DNA of 46,512 nucleotides from Rhodospirillaceae bacterium (lineage in GTDB: Bacteria; Pseudomonadota; Alphaproteobacteria; UBA8366), in assembly GCA_002724395.1 (NCBI GenBank), contig PBOR01000017.1, positions 1-46,512 of the forward strand, given 5' to 3'. Positions 24,523-34,249 of this stretch are shown piece by piece. Made by a program: the position numbers and the translations under genes. The notes under the pieces are model-generated. The model saw only the letters and a program-made list of their open reading frames with translations, had not been told where the DNA came from and did not search any database. Positions within the stretch are counted from its first letter, which is position 1, and every line of letters begins with the position of its first letter.

Positions 24523-25554
24523 TTATTCCTTCGTTTTAGGTTTAGACGCCGCCTTAGGTTTCGCCTTTTTCTTGGGTTTGGGCTTGGATTTGGTTGTTGG
24601 GCTCGGCTTGCGACGGATAGAAATCGTTTTTATTTCCTTGGATTTCTTTTTCGACAGCATTTCACCTAACACAGGCTCTTCAATAATCGGGCGGTGTGCG
24701 CGCAATCCTGCTGCCCAAGCCTGCGTGCGGTCGATAAGCCAAGGAGGTGTTTCGAAGCCGGTCACCGTATCTTGGCGCGCTTGATCAAGATAATAACGCT
24801 TCAATAAAACGGCACTGGCAATAGCAACAAATGCACCAGCGATGATGTCGCTCAGGAAATGTACGGTCAGAGCCACGCGGCTAAAGGCGATCAATAGCCC
24901 AAAAAAAATACAGATCGGGGAAAACCGTGGGAAAAGAATTATCAGCGGAGTTACAACTGCCCAAATAGTTTGTGAATGGCCTGACGGAAAAGAACTCATG
25001 GCGTGATCTAAATTAAATGGAATCATACCGTAAAAATCATTTTCGAATAATGCCCTGGGCCGCTGACGCCCAAGAATGAATTTCATCACATTTATCGCGA
25101 TACCGGATACGGCCAACGTTGCCAAAATATAAAGACTGTTGCGGGCACCCGCACGACACCGATCCGCTGCACTTTCAGATCGTGTGCTAAGCAGGGCAAG
25201 AACCGCGAAAGCTATAAGGCATATAACGATATATTTTTCCGCCCGCCCAAAGTTTGTAATGGTTCGCCACACGGAACTATGGGCTTCCGACATATGAGCC
25301 TTAATCCAAGATGTAAGCCATGGGTCGACAAAAAACCCAAGAAGCAGGCACAAAAAAGTGACGCCAATGCTCCAAATTAATAGTGGCTTTAGGTACAAAA
25401 AATTGGTGGCAAACGCACAATCGGCGGACGGCTTTTCTTTTCTGGAAAACCAAGGCTTATAGACCTTGGCTAATATATTACAGCATATGCTGCGAACAGA
25501 TGCTAAATTGGAAACAGAATTGGCCTCATTGGGAAGTTTAGGTTTATCAGTCAT
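24523..25554 (-). CDS. PAP2-superfamily membrane phosphatase with Lys/Pro-rich C-terminal tail
   Basis: 343 residues. The three phosphatase motifs are KFILGRQRPR, PSGHS and SRVALTVHFLSD. About six hydrophobic segments between 55 and 245 place it in the inner membrane. Enzymes of this class dephosphorylate lipid phosphates such as undecaprenyl pyrophosphate or phosphatidic acid. The last 40-50 residues are almost only Lys, Pro, Ser, Thr and Ala (KPKPKKKAKPKAASKPK), a long cationic tail that may touch nucleic acid or acidic lipid heads. It is tightly followed by the THI5-like gene on the same strand. Confidence 0.9.
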   Translation of the reverse strand: MTDKPKLPNEANSVSNLASVRSICCNILAKVYKPWFSRKEKPSADCAFATNFLYLKPLLIWSIGVTFLCLLLGFFVDPWLTSWIKAHMSEAHSSVWRTITNFGRAEKYIVICLIAFAVLALLSTRSESAADRCRAGARNSLYILATLAVSGIAINVMKFILGRQRPRALFENDFYGMIPFNLDHAMSSFPSGHSQTIWAVVTPLIILFPRFSPICIFFGLLIAFSRVALTVHFLSDIIAGAFVAIASAVLLKRYYLDQARQDTVTGFETPPWLIDRTQAWAAGLRAHRPIIEEPVLGEMLSKKKSKEIKTISIRRKPSPTTKSKPKPKKKAKPKAASKPKTKE

Positions 25555-25583
25555 CGTAGCGGACCCTAATGCACGCGAGCGGG

Positions 25584-27092
25584 CTAGAAAATCCCTTTAT
25601 TATCGCGCGATCCATTTACTATGTGTTCACGCGGCATCACAGGCAGAAGTTCTTTAACTTCATCAACGGTCAAATCGCCTAGAGCATTGGCAAGATTGAC
25701 AAACCGGTCAACCTCGTCCTTTTCAATAATTTCATCGGTTAGTGTACGAAATTTTTGCTCATATTCCTTAGGACCAAATGGTCGAGCGCCGCGTGGGTGA
25801 GCATTGGGGACGGCCATTTCATCTTCAATAACAGTGCCATCCCTATAGGTGACAACAGCGCGCATGCCATGATCTTTATCCAATGGAACTGGCTCGTCAT
25901 AGCGACGCGTCCATTCGGCATCCTCAACGGTAGTGACTTTGCGCCAAAGCGCTACTGTATCGGGACGCTGCGCGCGCTCTGGCGTATAACTGTTTTCGTG
26001 GTGCCAAGTACCGTCTTCCAAAGCAACGGCAAAGCAATACATTGCGCTATGATCTAAAGTCTCACGAGACGCCTTTGGATCCCATTTTGTTTTATCGCCC
26101 GCACCCGCACCCATCATCACATGAGTTTTCCATTTTGTCTTAAGCACTATGCTTTTAATTTCATCGAGCCGGTCGAGTTTATTCCGCATCTTGAAGGCAA
26201 GATCAATCGGCACCTGACCGTGATAACCAGCTGCATGTTCCTTGGTGTAGGTCTCAAGGATCATACGTTTAGGCTCGCCCTCCTCTGGTAAATTGACCGT
26301 ATAACCGTCCGGATTTTCCTTCACATAGGCCGCTAAAAAACCATGATCACCTTCATAAATTGGCCCGGGGCTCCTTTCTCCGCGCATTGCACGGTCGAGC
26401 GCGTGTATGGCTAACATGGAGACATGCCCTGGCGCATTCGCTTTCCAACTAGTGATCGTACCCCGCCGCGCCTGGCCTGTGGTAGCGCTAACATGTACGC
26501 CGTGCTGTACCGCTTGGAAAATAGTTTCGGTTGAAAGATCGAGCATAGCCCCGGCACCACAAACCACCGCGGGCACGATATGACCCGGATGGTCTAACTT
26601 ACTTGCAGCGAGAGGAATATTGTGGGCAAGGGCAATATGAATCTCGTAGGCAGTCAGAATACCTTTGGCGAGGGCTTTACCGCTGCAGCCCATCTGTTGA
26701 GCAACAGCTATTACGCCGGACATAGTGTCCCCAGTATGGGCGACATCGGCACCAAAAAAGCTATCGTGGAAATCTAGCTCGCGAACCGCAGTAGCATTTG
26801 CCCAGGCAGCCCATTCACAATGAACAGCAACCAATGGCGAAAGACCGTAGAGCGAGGCCCCATTATCGCGCGGGTGAGCCAATGCCTCCGCTCGGGCAGC
26901 GGCTACAGAACCTACATTGATGGCGGCCATAGCAACCGCACTATTATCAATGATCCGGCAAGCAGCCATTTCCAAAGCTTTTGGATCAACCGGTGATTTA
27001 TCCGAAGCACATGCCGCAAGGAGCCAAGCTAGCTGCTCCTCCCGTGGCGGTGTATCGGCGAGATCGTAGACGCGAACATTGATCTGGCGCAT
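25584..27092 (-). CDS. prpD: 2-methylcitrate dehydratase (PrpD) homologue
   Basis: 502 residues, the usual PrpD length, longer than the MmgE-like paralogue at 15402. Key blocks: WANATAVRELDFHDSFFGAD, HTGDTMSGVIAVAQQMG, KLDHPGHIVPAV, RRGTITSWKANAPGH and KEHAAGYHGQVPIDLA. PrpD dehydrates 2-methylcitrate in the methylcitrate cycle of propionyl-CoA breakdown. No prpB or prpC is next to it, so the assignment to that pathway rests on sequence pattern only. AAGGAAAG precedes the start. It begins nine bases after the DUF1624-type gene's stop, on the same strand. Confidence 0.85.
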   Translation of the reverse strand: MRQINVRVYDLADTPPREEQLAWLLAACASDKSPVDPKALEMAACRIIDNSAVAMAAINVGSVAAARAEALAHPRDNGASLYGLSPLVAVHCEWAAWANATAVRELDFHDSFFGADVAHTGDTMSGVIAVAQQMGCSGKALAKGILTAYEIHIALAHNIPLAASKLDHPGHIVPAVVCGAGAMLDLSTETIFQAVQHGVHVSATTGQARRGTITSWKANAPGHVSMLAIHALDRAMRGERSPGPIYEGDHGFLAAYVKENPDGYTVNLPEEGEPKRMILETYTKEHAAGYHGQVPIDLAFKMRNKLDRLDEIKSIVLKTKWKTHVMMGAGAGDKTKWDPKASRETLDHSAMYCFAVALEDGTWHHENSYTPERAQRPDTVALWRKVTTVEDAEWTRRYDEPVPLDKDHGMRAVVTYRDGTVIEDEMAVPNAHPRGARPFGPKEYEQKFRTLTDEIIEKDEVDRFVNLANALGDLTVDEVKELLPVMPREHIVNGSRDNKGIF

Positions 27093-27101
27093 CGTCTTTC
27101 C

Positions 27102-27848
27102 TTATCTAATGAGTTCCGCTGCAAGCCATACAAAAAATATAAGTATCGGTTGATGCAGAATGTAGACCACAAGCGAGTGTTGTCCCAGCCATACCGTGCA
27201 AATACTCAAGGCATTACCAGGCTGCCAATCACTGAACGTACCAGCAGGCCGCTCACCTCTCCAAAGACCGTAAGCGACACCAAGCACGATCATCCCTGTC
27301 CATGGGAAGAAAGGTACATAATCGACACTCTGCGGCATTTGCGTAACAAGGCCAACCCACTGCAACCAGGGGTGGTCAAAGATACTGTGGGATAAAAATG
27401 CCGGGACCACTAGAATAGCGAGCCCTACCAAGAATGCTACCCGAGCAGGACACCGCAAAAACGGGAACACAATAAGACTTGAGATAACAATGCAGTGCAA
27501 TACGCCGAAAAACACGTAATTGGTTGGAAAAATGACCCAAGTGCCAAACGACACAAGGGCTGCGCCAAATGCTACTATTATCACGCGCCGCCCAAATGCC
27601 AGCCAGCCTCGCCCACGTCGATCCGCTAACACTAGTGATAATCCAGCAAGGAAAAGAAAAGCTGAGACTATGACCGTCCGTACGCCCAGCCAAAATGGAT
27701 CAGTAAAAAGCGCAAAGGACGTGAACTTAAAAATATTTAAATCCCAAACGAGGTGATAAAGCGCCATAGTATATACAGCCCCACCGCGAGCGGCATCAAT
27801 GGCCGCCATACGCGGCGGGGCAGTGTTTTCAGAAAAAGTTGCTGTCAT
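27102..27848 (-). CDS. DUF1624 / heparan-alpha-glucosaminide acetyltransferase-like membrane protein
   Basis: A 248-residue membrane protein with about seven hydrophobic segments. RMAAIDAARGGAVYTMALYHLVWDLNIF near the start is the signature of the HGSNAT_cat/DUF1624 group, with the active-type His in YHLVWD. The end (WLGQHSLVVYILHQPILI) matches acyltransferase-3-like proteins. Such proteins move acetyl groups across a membrane onto sugars, but bacterial members are largely untested. ATG 27848 is preferred; the frame to 27896 starts with TTG. The ribosome site is weak. It is probably co-transcribed with prpD. Confidence 0.75.
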   Translation of the reverse strand: MTATFSENTAPPRMAAIDAARGGAVYTMALYHLVWDLNIFKFTSFALFTDPFWLGVRTVIVSAFLFLAGLSLVLADRRGRGWLAFGRRVIIVAFGAALVSFGTWVIFPTNYVFFGVLHCIVISSLIVFPFLRCPARVAFLVGLAILVVPAFLSHSIFDHPWLQWVGLVTQMPQSVDYVPFFPWTGMIVLGVAYGLWRGERPAGTFSDWQPGNALSICTVWLGQHSLVVYILHQPILIFFVWLAAELIR

Positions 27849-28228
27849 GAGCAGAAGATTAACGCAGGTAGGAGTAAGCGCAATAGGCCGCCCCAATCGG
27901 CTTTCTAATCACCAATTGCCCTCGTCAGCTTGCATATAAGTCTACCGGTTAAATCTGGAGACAATGAGATAGTAGCTGACGTAATCGATTAAAAAATTAA
28001 GCCTATATCACTGCAACTAAGTTTCTAAACGTAATATACGGTCGGTCATCCAGCTAATCTTTACTCTAAATTTTTCCATTATCCAGTACTTTTAGAAGAT
28101 ACTAAGTAAGATTAGTCGTGAACCCTCCATAGTACGAGGCTTGTCGTCTAATCAGGCTACCTTGTTTCTCGGCCCATAAGAGAATTTAATGTCTTCAGTC
28201 ACAATCTTAAAACATAGGGAGATTTCCA
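27849..28228. other. 380-bp AT-rich intergenic region, nothing specific recognised
   Basis: The gap between the divergent DUF1624-type and dienelactone hydrolase genes must hold two promoters. I see no tRNA, strong hairpin or repeat. AT-rich stretches around 27980-28100 are the likeliest promoter places, but no hexamer pair with normal spacing stands out. Confidence 0.35.
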
Positions 28229-28972
28229 ATGGCTTATGAAAGCATGATTGCGGAAATGATTAAACTTGAAGGTCACAATAGTGATTCGATCCAGGCCTAT
28301 ACAGCCCGCCCGATGGGTGCGGGCCCGTTCCCGGGCATCGTTCTAATTCACCATCTACCAGGTTGGGATGAATGGTATCGGGAAGCAACACGGAAGTTTG
28401 CCCATCACGGCTATGTGGCCATCAGTCCAAATCTTTACGAACGCGCCGGCGAAGGTAGCGCGGAGGATGTTGCGGCTAAAGTGCGCGCTGACGGTGGCGT
28501 AGCTGATGCCCAAATGGTTGGCGACGTGGATGCCGCAATGGATTGGCTCAAAGCACAGCACTTTTCCACCGGTAAAGCTGGTGTAATCGGCACCTGTTCC
28601 GGTGGTCGTCACGCTGTGATTTATTGCAGTAAGACAGACAAAGCAGATGCCTGCCTTGACCTTTGGGGTGGACGTGTAGTGATGGCAGACGAAGACCTTA
28701 ATGAGAAACTACCGCAGGCACCAATCGATATGACCGCGGACTTGAATTGTCCGATCCTCGGCCTCTTTGGCAATGACGACCAAGCCCCAAGTCCCGAACA
28801 GGTCAACCTGCATGAAGACGAATTAAAAAAACACGGCAAAGACTATGAGTTTCATCGCTATGATGATGCTGGCCACGGCTTCTTTTATTATAATCGGCCA
28901 CTGCACCGCGTCGAACAGGCAAATGACGGCTGGGGAAAAGTCTTTGCTTTCATGAAAAAACATGTGGGCTAA
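28229..28972 (+). CDS. dienelactone hydrolase family protein
   Basis: 247 residues of the DLH alpha/beta-hydrolase type. The oxyanion segment is LIHHLPGWDEWYREATRKFAHHGYVAISP. The nucleophile is Cys123 in GTCSGG, as in dienelactone hydrolases, with the acid at D183/D184 (GNDDQAPSPEQ) and H216 in DDAGHGFFYY. All three catalytic positions are in place, unlike the hydrolase at 600. These enzymes open lactones in aromatic breakdown, but many family members have other esters as substrate. An AGGGAGA site is present. The next small gene starts 14 bases later, forming a two-gene operon. Confidence 0.9.
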   Translation: MAYESMIAEMIKLEGHNSDSIQAYTARPMGAGPFPGIVLIHHLPGWDEWYREATRKFAHHGYVAISPNLYERAGEGSAEDVAAKVRADGGVADAQMVGDVDAAMDWLKAQHFSTGKAGVIGTCSGGRHAVIYCSKTDKADACLDLWGGRVVMADEDLNEKLPQAPIDMTADLNCPILGLFGNDDQAPSPEQVNLHEDELKKHGKDYEFHRYDDAGHGFFYYNRPLHRVEQANDGWGKVFAFMKKHVG

Positions 28973-28986
28973 GCGAGGGCGTTAAG

Positions 28987-29283
28987 ATGTGTACATCAAT
29001 ACTCGAACTCGCAGAGTGTAACGGCGCCGGCAAAAGCCCGGAAGGCTGGGTTAATCTAACTCATGTGGCGATATCCTTCGATCATCCGCACCATGCAATG
29101 CTGGACGACGCAGTTACAATTGACTTCGTCAATGAGGTGCTTGGCCCTGGAAAAAGGGTAGGCGTTGAACTCACATTGGAGAGCGCTAGAGCATTACACG
29201 CAGCACTCGGAAAAGTGATCGTCGACGTCGAAGAAGATATAAAGCCACGCCCACGCGCGGGAAAACTCGCTAAAGCAGCTTAA
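28987..29283 (+). CDS. small conserved protein (DUF6295-like)
   Basis: 98 residues: MCTSILELAE, then KSPEGWVNLTHVAISFDHPHH, a hydrophobic TIDFVNEVLGPG segment and VGVELTLESARALHAALGKVI. The MCT start, the W...H/D-H-P and the VELxxESARxL helix resemble small proteins annotated DUF6295; this is recalled, not searched. Function unknown. It is coupled to the dienelactone hydrolase gene and followed by a strong terminator hairpin. Confidence 0.7.
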   Translation: MCTSILELAECNGAGKSPEGWVNLTHVAISFDHPHHAMLDDAVTIDFVNEVLGPGKRVGVELTLESARALHAALGKVIVDVEEDIKPRPRAGKLAKAA

Positions 29284-29284
29284 G

Positions 29285-29353
29285 CTATATGTTGTTTAAT
29301 AGGCCCAGGACGAGGCTTTAACCAAGCCCCGCCCTGAGCCTAACAGCATATGG
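29285..29353. terminator. long two-way terminator between convergent genes
   Basis: The core stem runs AGGC-CAGG-CG-GGCTT (29301-29318) against AAGCC-CG-CCTG-GCCT (29324-29341), with single C/A mismatches between blocks and loop TAACC. Outside it, CTATATGTTGTT and AACAGCATATGG can extend the pairing. It stands just between the stop codons of the DUF6295-like gene and gatB, so it would end both transcripts. Confidence 0.65.
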
Positions 29354-29363
29354 ATCGCACTAC

Positions 29364-30818
29364 CTAGCCCGAAAGTTTTTTCCGCAATAATTCGTTAACC
29401 GCTTTAGGGTTTGCCTTGCCACCGGTCGCCTGCATCACCTGGCCAACGAACCAACCGATAGCCTTCATATTACCTCCGCGAATTTCGTCAGCATTATCTT
29501 GATTGTCGTCGATAATGCTATCGATAACAGTCTCGATTTCACTCGTATCAGTGATTTGCTTAAGACCTTTTTCTTCGACGATTGCGGCAGCACCCTTACC
29601 AGTACCCCACATCTCCTCAAACACGTCTTTTGCAATTCTGCCAGATATCGTTTCGTCCGCAATTAAATCCAGCAAACCGCCAAGTGCCTCCGCACAAACC
29701 GGTGAATTTTCGATAGAAATTTCAGCTTTTTTTAGTCTTCCAAACAATTCACCTTGCACCCAGTTAGCTGCCTGCTTGGCATCGCGCCCTCGGGCAACCG
29801 CATCGAAATAATCGCCAGTCTCGCGTTCAGCAACCAACACGCTGGCGTCATACGCACTTAATCCGTAATCAGATATGAAGCGCGCTTTGCGAGCATCGGG
29901 GAGTTCTGGCAACGATATCCTCATTTCGTCAACAAAAGCCTGCTCCAAATTGAGCGGCAGCAAATCCGGGTCCGGGAAATAACGATAGTCGTGAGCATCC
30001 TCTTTCGACCTCATCGATCGGGTTTCATTGCGGTTCGGGTCATAGAGGCGGGTTTCCTGATCAATAGCCCCGCCCCTTTCAATGATCTCAATTTGCCGGT
30101 GAGCCTCACACTCTATCGCTTGACGTACGAAACGAATGGAGTTCACATTTTTAATTTCGCAGCGCGTGCCTAGCGAATCACCGGGTTGGCGGACAGATAC
30201 GTTTACGTCAGCACGCATGCTGCCTTCCTGCATATTACCATCACAAGACCCTATATAGCGCAGAATCGAACGCAATTTGGTGACATATAGGACTGCTTCT
30301 TCTGCAGAACGCATATCCGGCTTCGAGACGATTTCCATCAACGTGACACCGGACCGATTGAGATCGATATAAGTTTTAGCCGGGCTTAAATCGTGAATCG
30401 ATTTGCCCGCATCCTGTTCCAGATGCAACCGTTCGATACCAATAGCCTTCGATGAACCATCCGCTAAATCAATCTCAACCTCGCCTTCGCCGACAATGGG
30501 TAATTCGTATTGGGAAATCTGGTAGCCTTGCGGTAAATCCGGATAGAAATAATTTTTCCGTGCAAACACAGAATGCAGATTAATTTTGGAATTGATAGCA
30601 AGGCCTGTCCGCACTGCTTGGCGCACGCTTTCCTCATTGAGCACCGGCAGCATGCCAGGCATAGCGGCATCCACTAGGCTCACTTGCGTGTTGGGCTCGC
30701 CCCCAAATTCCGTCGGTGCTCCGGAAAACAGTTTCGCGTGGGACAAGACTTGGGCATGGACTTCTAACCCAATTATCATTTCCCAATCACTGGTTTCACC
30801 CTTTAAGAGTTCAGCCAT
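29364..30818 (-). CDS. gatB: Asp-tRNA(Asn)/Glu-tRNA(Gln) amidotransferase subunit B
   Basis: 484 residues, standard GatB length. Family blocks: [11 protein letters not shown] near the N-terminus, [36 protein letters not shown], and [13 protein letters not shown], with the GatB/YqeY-like helical tail ending in [11 protein letters not shown]. GatB binds the misacylated tRNA and phosphorylates the Glu or Asp; GatA supplies ammonia. It is separated from gatA by a HAD gene but with only short gaps. GAGGTAG lies just before the ATG. Confidence 0.98.
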   Translation of the reverse strand: MAELLKGETSDWEMIIGLEVHAQVLSHAKLFSGAPTEFGGEPNTQVSLVDAAMPGMLPVLNEESVRQAVRTGLAINSKINLHSVFARKNYFYPDLPQGYQISQYELPIVGEGEVEIDLADGSSKAIGIERLHLEQDAGKSIHDLSPAKTYIDLNRSGVTLMEIVSKPDMRSAEEAVLYVTKLRSILRYIGSCDGNMQEGSMRADVNVSVRQPGDSLGTRCEIKNVNSIRFVRQAIECEAHRQIEIIERGGAIDQETRLYDPNRNETRSMRSKEDAHDYRYFPDPDLLPLNLEQAFVDEMRISLPELPDARKARFISDYGLSAYDASVLVAERETGDYFDAVARGRDAKQAANWVQGELFGRLKKAEISIENSPVCAEALGGLLDLIADETISGRIAKDVFEEMWGTGKGAAAIVEEKGLKQITDTSEIETVIDSIIDDNQDNADEIRGGNMKAIGWFVGQVMQATGGKANPKAVNELLRKKLSG

Positions 30819-30825
30819 GGCTACC

Positions 30826-31542
30826 TCAACACCCTAATTCTTGCGCCAACTGTTCCGCGGACGCAACAACGATATCCCATTCTTGCTCAGCCCTAATATC
30901 TGTCTTCTGCTCCGGTCCATATTCAGTCGGACGTGCAATAAAAGCCGTCGCCATTCCATGTTTACGTGCATGCGCTAGATCATAATTATGAGCCGCCACG
31001 AGCATGATGCGCTCTGGATTACCCTGCCCCATCAATTCTACCGCCATCTCATACATCGAAGGATCTGGTTTGAATTTTCTGACATTCTCCGCCGTGATAA
31101 TGGCGTCAAAGGGTAGCGACGCATGTTTTGTCATCAACGCCATACCGAGGAAATCCGAATTCGAAAAGGACGACAGCACATATTTTTTAGCTAATCGCTC
31201 AAGGCCGGGCACCGTATCAGGCCAAGCGTTCAATCGATACCAAACTTCGTTGATAAAATGACGGTCATTCTCCGAGACATTATCTAAGCCGTATTGTGGC
31301 AGCATCTCATCGAGCTTCTCCCGATAGATTTGTCTAACAGGAACCCAAGCGCGCTTGCCACTATTCACCGCATCCATACCAGGACGATAAGCAGTTTTCC
31401 ATTCATCGGCAAAGGCGGCCCAATCTAAAACAACACCGTTCTTAGCTCCCCACCGTGACAAATCGTCGACGATTGATGTCCGCCAATCCACCAGCGTACC
31501 GAACGTATCAAAAATCAGCGTCTGGACTTTGCTTACACTCAT
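30826..31542 (-). CDS. haloacid dehalogenase, type II (HAD superfamily), inside the gat operon
   Basis: 238 residues. Nucleophile Asp12 in FDTFGTL, Ser/Asn in SSFSNSD, Lys in [10 protein letters not shown], and acidic Asp in [14 protein letters not shown]: all the positions used by L-2-haloacid dehalogenases. The long cap (about 18-105) is of the type seen there. It likely releases halide or phosphate from a small acid; the enzyme class is clear but the substrate is not. It is set between gatA (four-base gap) and gatB (seven-base gap) on the same strand, which is not the usual gatCAB order. Confidence 0.88.
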   Translation of the reverse strand: MSVSKVQTLIFDTFGTLVDWRTSIVDDLSRWGAKNGVVLDWAAFADEWKTAYRPGMDAVNSGKRAWVPVRQIYREKLDEMLPQYGLDNVSENDRHFINEVWYRLNAWPDTVPGLERLAKKYVLSSFSNSDFLGMALMTKHASLPFDAIITAENVRKFKPDPSMYEMAVELMGQGNPERIMLVAAHNYDLAHARKHGMATAFIARPTEYGPEQKTDIRAEQEWDIVVASAEQLAQELGC

Positions 31543-31546
31543 TAGC

Positions 31547-33022
31547 TTACCCTGCTGCCAGGCTAGGCTTCATATCGAAGCCAGCTGCAGTTTCTAAAAC
31601 ATCTGCTCCCCGAAATAGGGTTTCTTCGTCGAATGGTTTGGCTATCAATTGCAAACCAAGCGGTAATCCCTCGTCTGACAATCCCGCCGGCACCGAAATA
31701 CCCGGCAAGCCTGCCATACTAGCCGGGACTGTAAATATATCGTTCAGATACATGGCGATCGGATCCGCAGATTTTTCGCCCACCGCAAATGCCGCACTCG
31801 GGGCAGTTGGCGTCAGGACTAAGTCAATATGTCCCCAAGCTTGCTTGAAATCCTCAGCGATACACGTTCGTACCTTCTGAGCCTGTAAATAGTAAGCGTC
31901 ATAATACCCAGCCGAGAGCACATAGGATCCGATCATAATACGCCGCTGAACTTCCTTACCGAATCCTGTAGCCCGAGTATTTTCGTACATTTCCTGCAAG
32001 TTATCACCTTCGACCCTTAGCCCATAACGAACACCGTCATAACGCGCCAAGTTGGATGATGCTTCAGCGGGCGCCACAATATAATAAGCGGGTAAAGCAT
32101 ATTTGGTATGTGGCAAGGTAATATCGACAATCTCCGCACCAGCGTCTTTTAGCCATGAGATTCCTTGGCTCCACAGTTTTTCAATTTCACGAGGTATATC
32201 ATCCAGACGGTATTCAGAAGGAATGCCAATTTTCACACCCTTGATATCGCCGGTGATCGCCGCCTCGTAATCAGGTACTGGAACATCTACGCTCGTGGAA
32301 TCTTTAGGATCATACCCGGCCATCGCACCCAGCATAATCGCGGAATCACGAACCGTGCGGGTTAGCGGCCCCGCCTGATCTAAAGAGGATGCAAACGCAA
32401 TAACCCCCCAGCGTGAGCACCGGCCATAGGTCGGTTTCATGCCAACAATGCCACAAAAAGCTGCCGGCTGACGGATCGATCCGCCTGTATCTGTTCCCGT
32501 TGCAGCCATTACGGCACGTGCTGCCACAGCGGCTGCAGAGCCGCCCGAAGACCCACCCGGGACCAGTTTCGCGCCTTCATCATCTATACGCTGCCAAGGA
32601 TTCACGACCGGACCATAATAACTGGTCTCGTTCGACGACCCCATAGCGAATTCATCGAGATTGCTTTTGCCAAGCACCACAGCTCCGGCAGCTAGTAAGT
32701 TTTGCGAGACAGTCGATTCATATGGTGGTGTGAAGCCATCGAGGATATGACTCGCCGCTGTAGTAAGGATCCCTTCGGTACAAAACAAATCCTTCATACC
32801 TATAGGAATACCTTCCATCAGGCCTATTTCCCCATGAAACCTTCTCTCGTCTGATGCTTTAGCATGGATCAACGCTTGCTCGACCGTCTCTGTTATAAAA
32901 CAATTCAACGCACGCGTTGCGTCAAGTGCCGAGATATGCGCCTCGACGAGATCAACAGCAGAAATATCGCCCTTTGTAAGCTGATTTCGAGCCTCAGCAA
33001 TATTGAGGTCGGTGAGTGCCAT
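31547..33022 (-). CDS. gatA: Asp-tRNA(Asn)/Glu-tRNA(Gln) amidotransferase subunit A
   Basis: 491 residues of the amidase-signature family. The Ser-cisSer-Lys set is visible: Lys in [10 protein letters not shown], the [15 protein letters not shown] loop, and [24 protein letters not shown]. It frees ammonia from glutamine for transamidation on the GatCAB complex. It starts within the gatC stop codon (TAATG, one-base overlap), so the two are translationally coupled. The presence of gatCAB implies that the cell makes Gln-tRNA and/or Asn-tRNA indirectly. Confidence 0.98.
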   Translation of the reverse strand: MALTDLNIAEARNQLTKGDISAVDLVEAHISALDATRALNCFITETVEQALIHAKASDERRFHGEIGLMEGIPIGMKDLFCTEGILTTAASHILDGFTPPYESTVSQNLLAAGAVVLGKSNLDEFAMGSSNETSYYGPVVNPWQRIDDEGAKLVPGGSSGGSAAAVAARAVMAATGTDTGGSIRQPAAFCGIVGMKPTYGRCSRWGVIAFASSLDQAGPLTRTVRDSAIMLGAMAGYDPKDSTSVDVPVPDYEAAITGDIKGVKIGIPSEYRLDDIPREIEKLWSQGISWLKDAGAEIVDITLPHTKYALPAYYIVAPAEASSNLARYDGVRYGLRVEGDNLQEMYENTRATGFGKEVQRRIMIGSYVLSAGYYDAYYLQAQKVRTCIAEDFKQAWGHIDLVLTPTAPSAAFAVGEKSADPIAMYLNDIFTVPASMAGLPGISVPAGLSDEGLPLGLQLIAKPFDEETLFRGADVLETAAGFDMKPSLAAG

Positions 33023-33309
33023 TATTCGACTACCTTCGGCACCGCAAAAAAACCATCGATAGCGTCTGGTGCATTCGCAATAACCCGATCAGGATAACCG
33101 CCATCGGTGATCTGGTCTTTACGTTTGGGTGCCACCGCCTCCATGACCGAGGTCATCGGGGGGACCCCATCAGTATCTACTTCGTCCAACTGTTCGATCC
33201 AGCCCATAATATTCGACAGTTCTTCGGCCAAGACAGCTTGATCGGAATCCGGTACTTTAATGCGCGCCAGCGCGGATATTCTTGCGATGATTTCCTTATC
33301 GATAGTCAT
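33022..33309 (-). CDS. gatC: Asp-tRNA(Asn)/Glu-tRNA(Gln) amidotransferase subunit C
   Basis: A 95-residue small subunit: [37 protein letters not shown], and a [20 protein letters not shown] end, all characteristic of GatC. It wraps between GatA and GatB and stabilises them. The ATG at 33309 is chosen from the family N-terminus; the frame could be read back to 33402 but would then overlap the divergent ruvX start. Overlaps gatA by one base. Confidence 0.95.
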   Translation of the reverse strand: MTIDKEIIARISALARIKVPDSDQAVLAEELSNIMGWIEQLDEVDTDGVPPMTSVMEAVAPKRKDQITDGGYPDRVIANAPDAIDGFFAVPKVVE

Positions 33310-33395
33310 AATAGCCTCACTGAGCCCCGATTGAATTCGGCGCGAAGCTATCACTGGCTCTTGCAGGCGGCAATAGCAGCGCCGTAAAGTGAAGT

Positions 33396-33875
33396 ATGGC
33401 AATAAACGACCTTATCAAACTGGCAAAAAATAAAGCAGCCGGCACGCGCATTTTAGGGTTCGACCTTGGTACGAAAACTATTGGTCTCGCCCTCTCCGAC
33501 CCCGGCCTCACTATCGCGAGCCCAATACAGACACTGCAGCGGCGAAAATTCTCTAAAGACGTGGTCATCCTTCAATCACTTGTAGGCGAACGAAATATAG
33601 GGGCATTTGTTTTTGGCTTACCTACAAATATGGATGGTAGCGAAGGACCGCGCGCCCAAGGCACAAGAGACTTTGCCAGCAATCTGGTCAATCATATTAA
33701 GCTGCCGCTTGCCTTTTGGGACGAAAGGCTTTCCACCGCCGTCGTTGAGCGACTAATGATTGACGAGGCGGATTTAAGTCGAAAAAAACGCGCAGAATCA
33801 ATTGATAAGCTGGCTGCGGCCTATATTTTACAGGGCGCACTCGACGCACTCGCCACTAACCGAGGTACGGCTTGA
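33396..33875 (+). CDS. ruvX: RuvX/YqgF-type Holliday junction resolvase-like nuclease
   Basis: 159 residues of the RNase H-like YqgF fold. LGFDLGTKTIGLALSD holds the first acidic residue (D23), VFGLPTNMDGSEGPRA is the family loop, and DERLSTAVVERLM and DKLAAAYILQGALD complete the core. It processes 16S rRNA precursor ends and/or resolves junctions. It is divergent from gatC (86 bases between starts) and upstream of pyrB, a common alphaproteobacterial arrangement. Confidence 0.95.
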   Translation: MAINDLIKLAKNKAAGTRILGFDLGTKTIGLALSDPGLTIASPIQTLQRRKFSKDVVILQSLVGERNIGAFVFGLPTNMDGSEGPRAQGTRDFASNLVNHIKLPLAFWDERLSTAVVERLMIDEADLSRKKRAESIDKLAAAYILQGALDALATNRGTA

Positions 33876-34249
33876 ATGAAAATGGCTGTATCCTCTTAAC
33901 ATATAAAGTGGTTCGATTTTTTTCACTGATTCCAATGATTATGCAATGATCTCAACGCAGCCTCAAACATCTGAATTAATCAATAATTGATATTTTTGGG
34001 ATTTTCACAACACCTTGGCAATCACCCTTAAAACTACTTTGCCAGCGGCTGAATATATCCATATGAACAATTTGTGGGGTTTTAAAAGTACCTTTCAACG
34101 CTTATTTAAAAACATTGGTTCGAGAGAACAAGCGACTCCACGCTAAAATCGGTGAGCTGATTCCTACATACCCCATCGTAAATACTTGATTTAAATAAAA
34201 GTTCAAATTTCTTGCAGGTACCCTCTTTGCCCCGTATAAGTCCATTTTA
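33876..34249. other. 374-bp AT-rich intergenic region before pyrB
   Basis: No coding frame with support was seen. A short perfect palindrome ATCAAT-A-ATTGAT lies near 33978-33990, and T-runs follow it. The region presumably holds the pyrBC promoter; no leader peptide or attenuator could be identified by eye. Confidence 0.35.
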
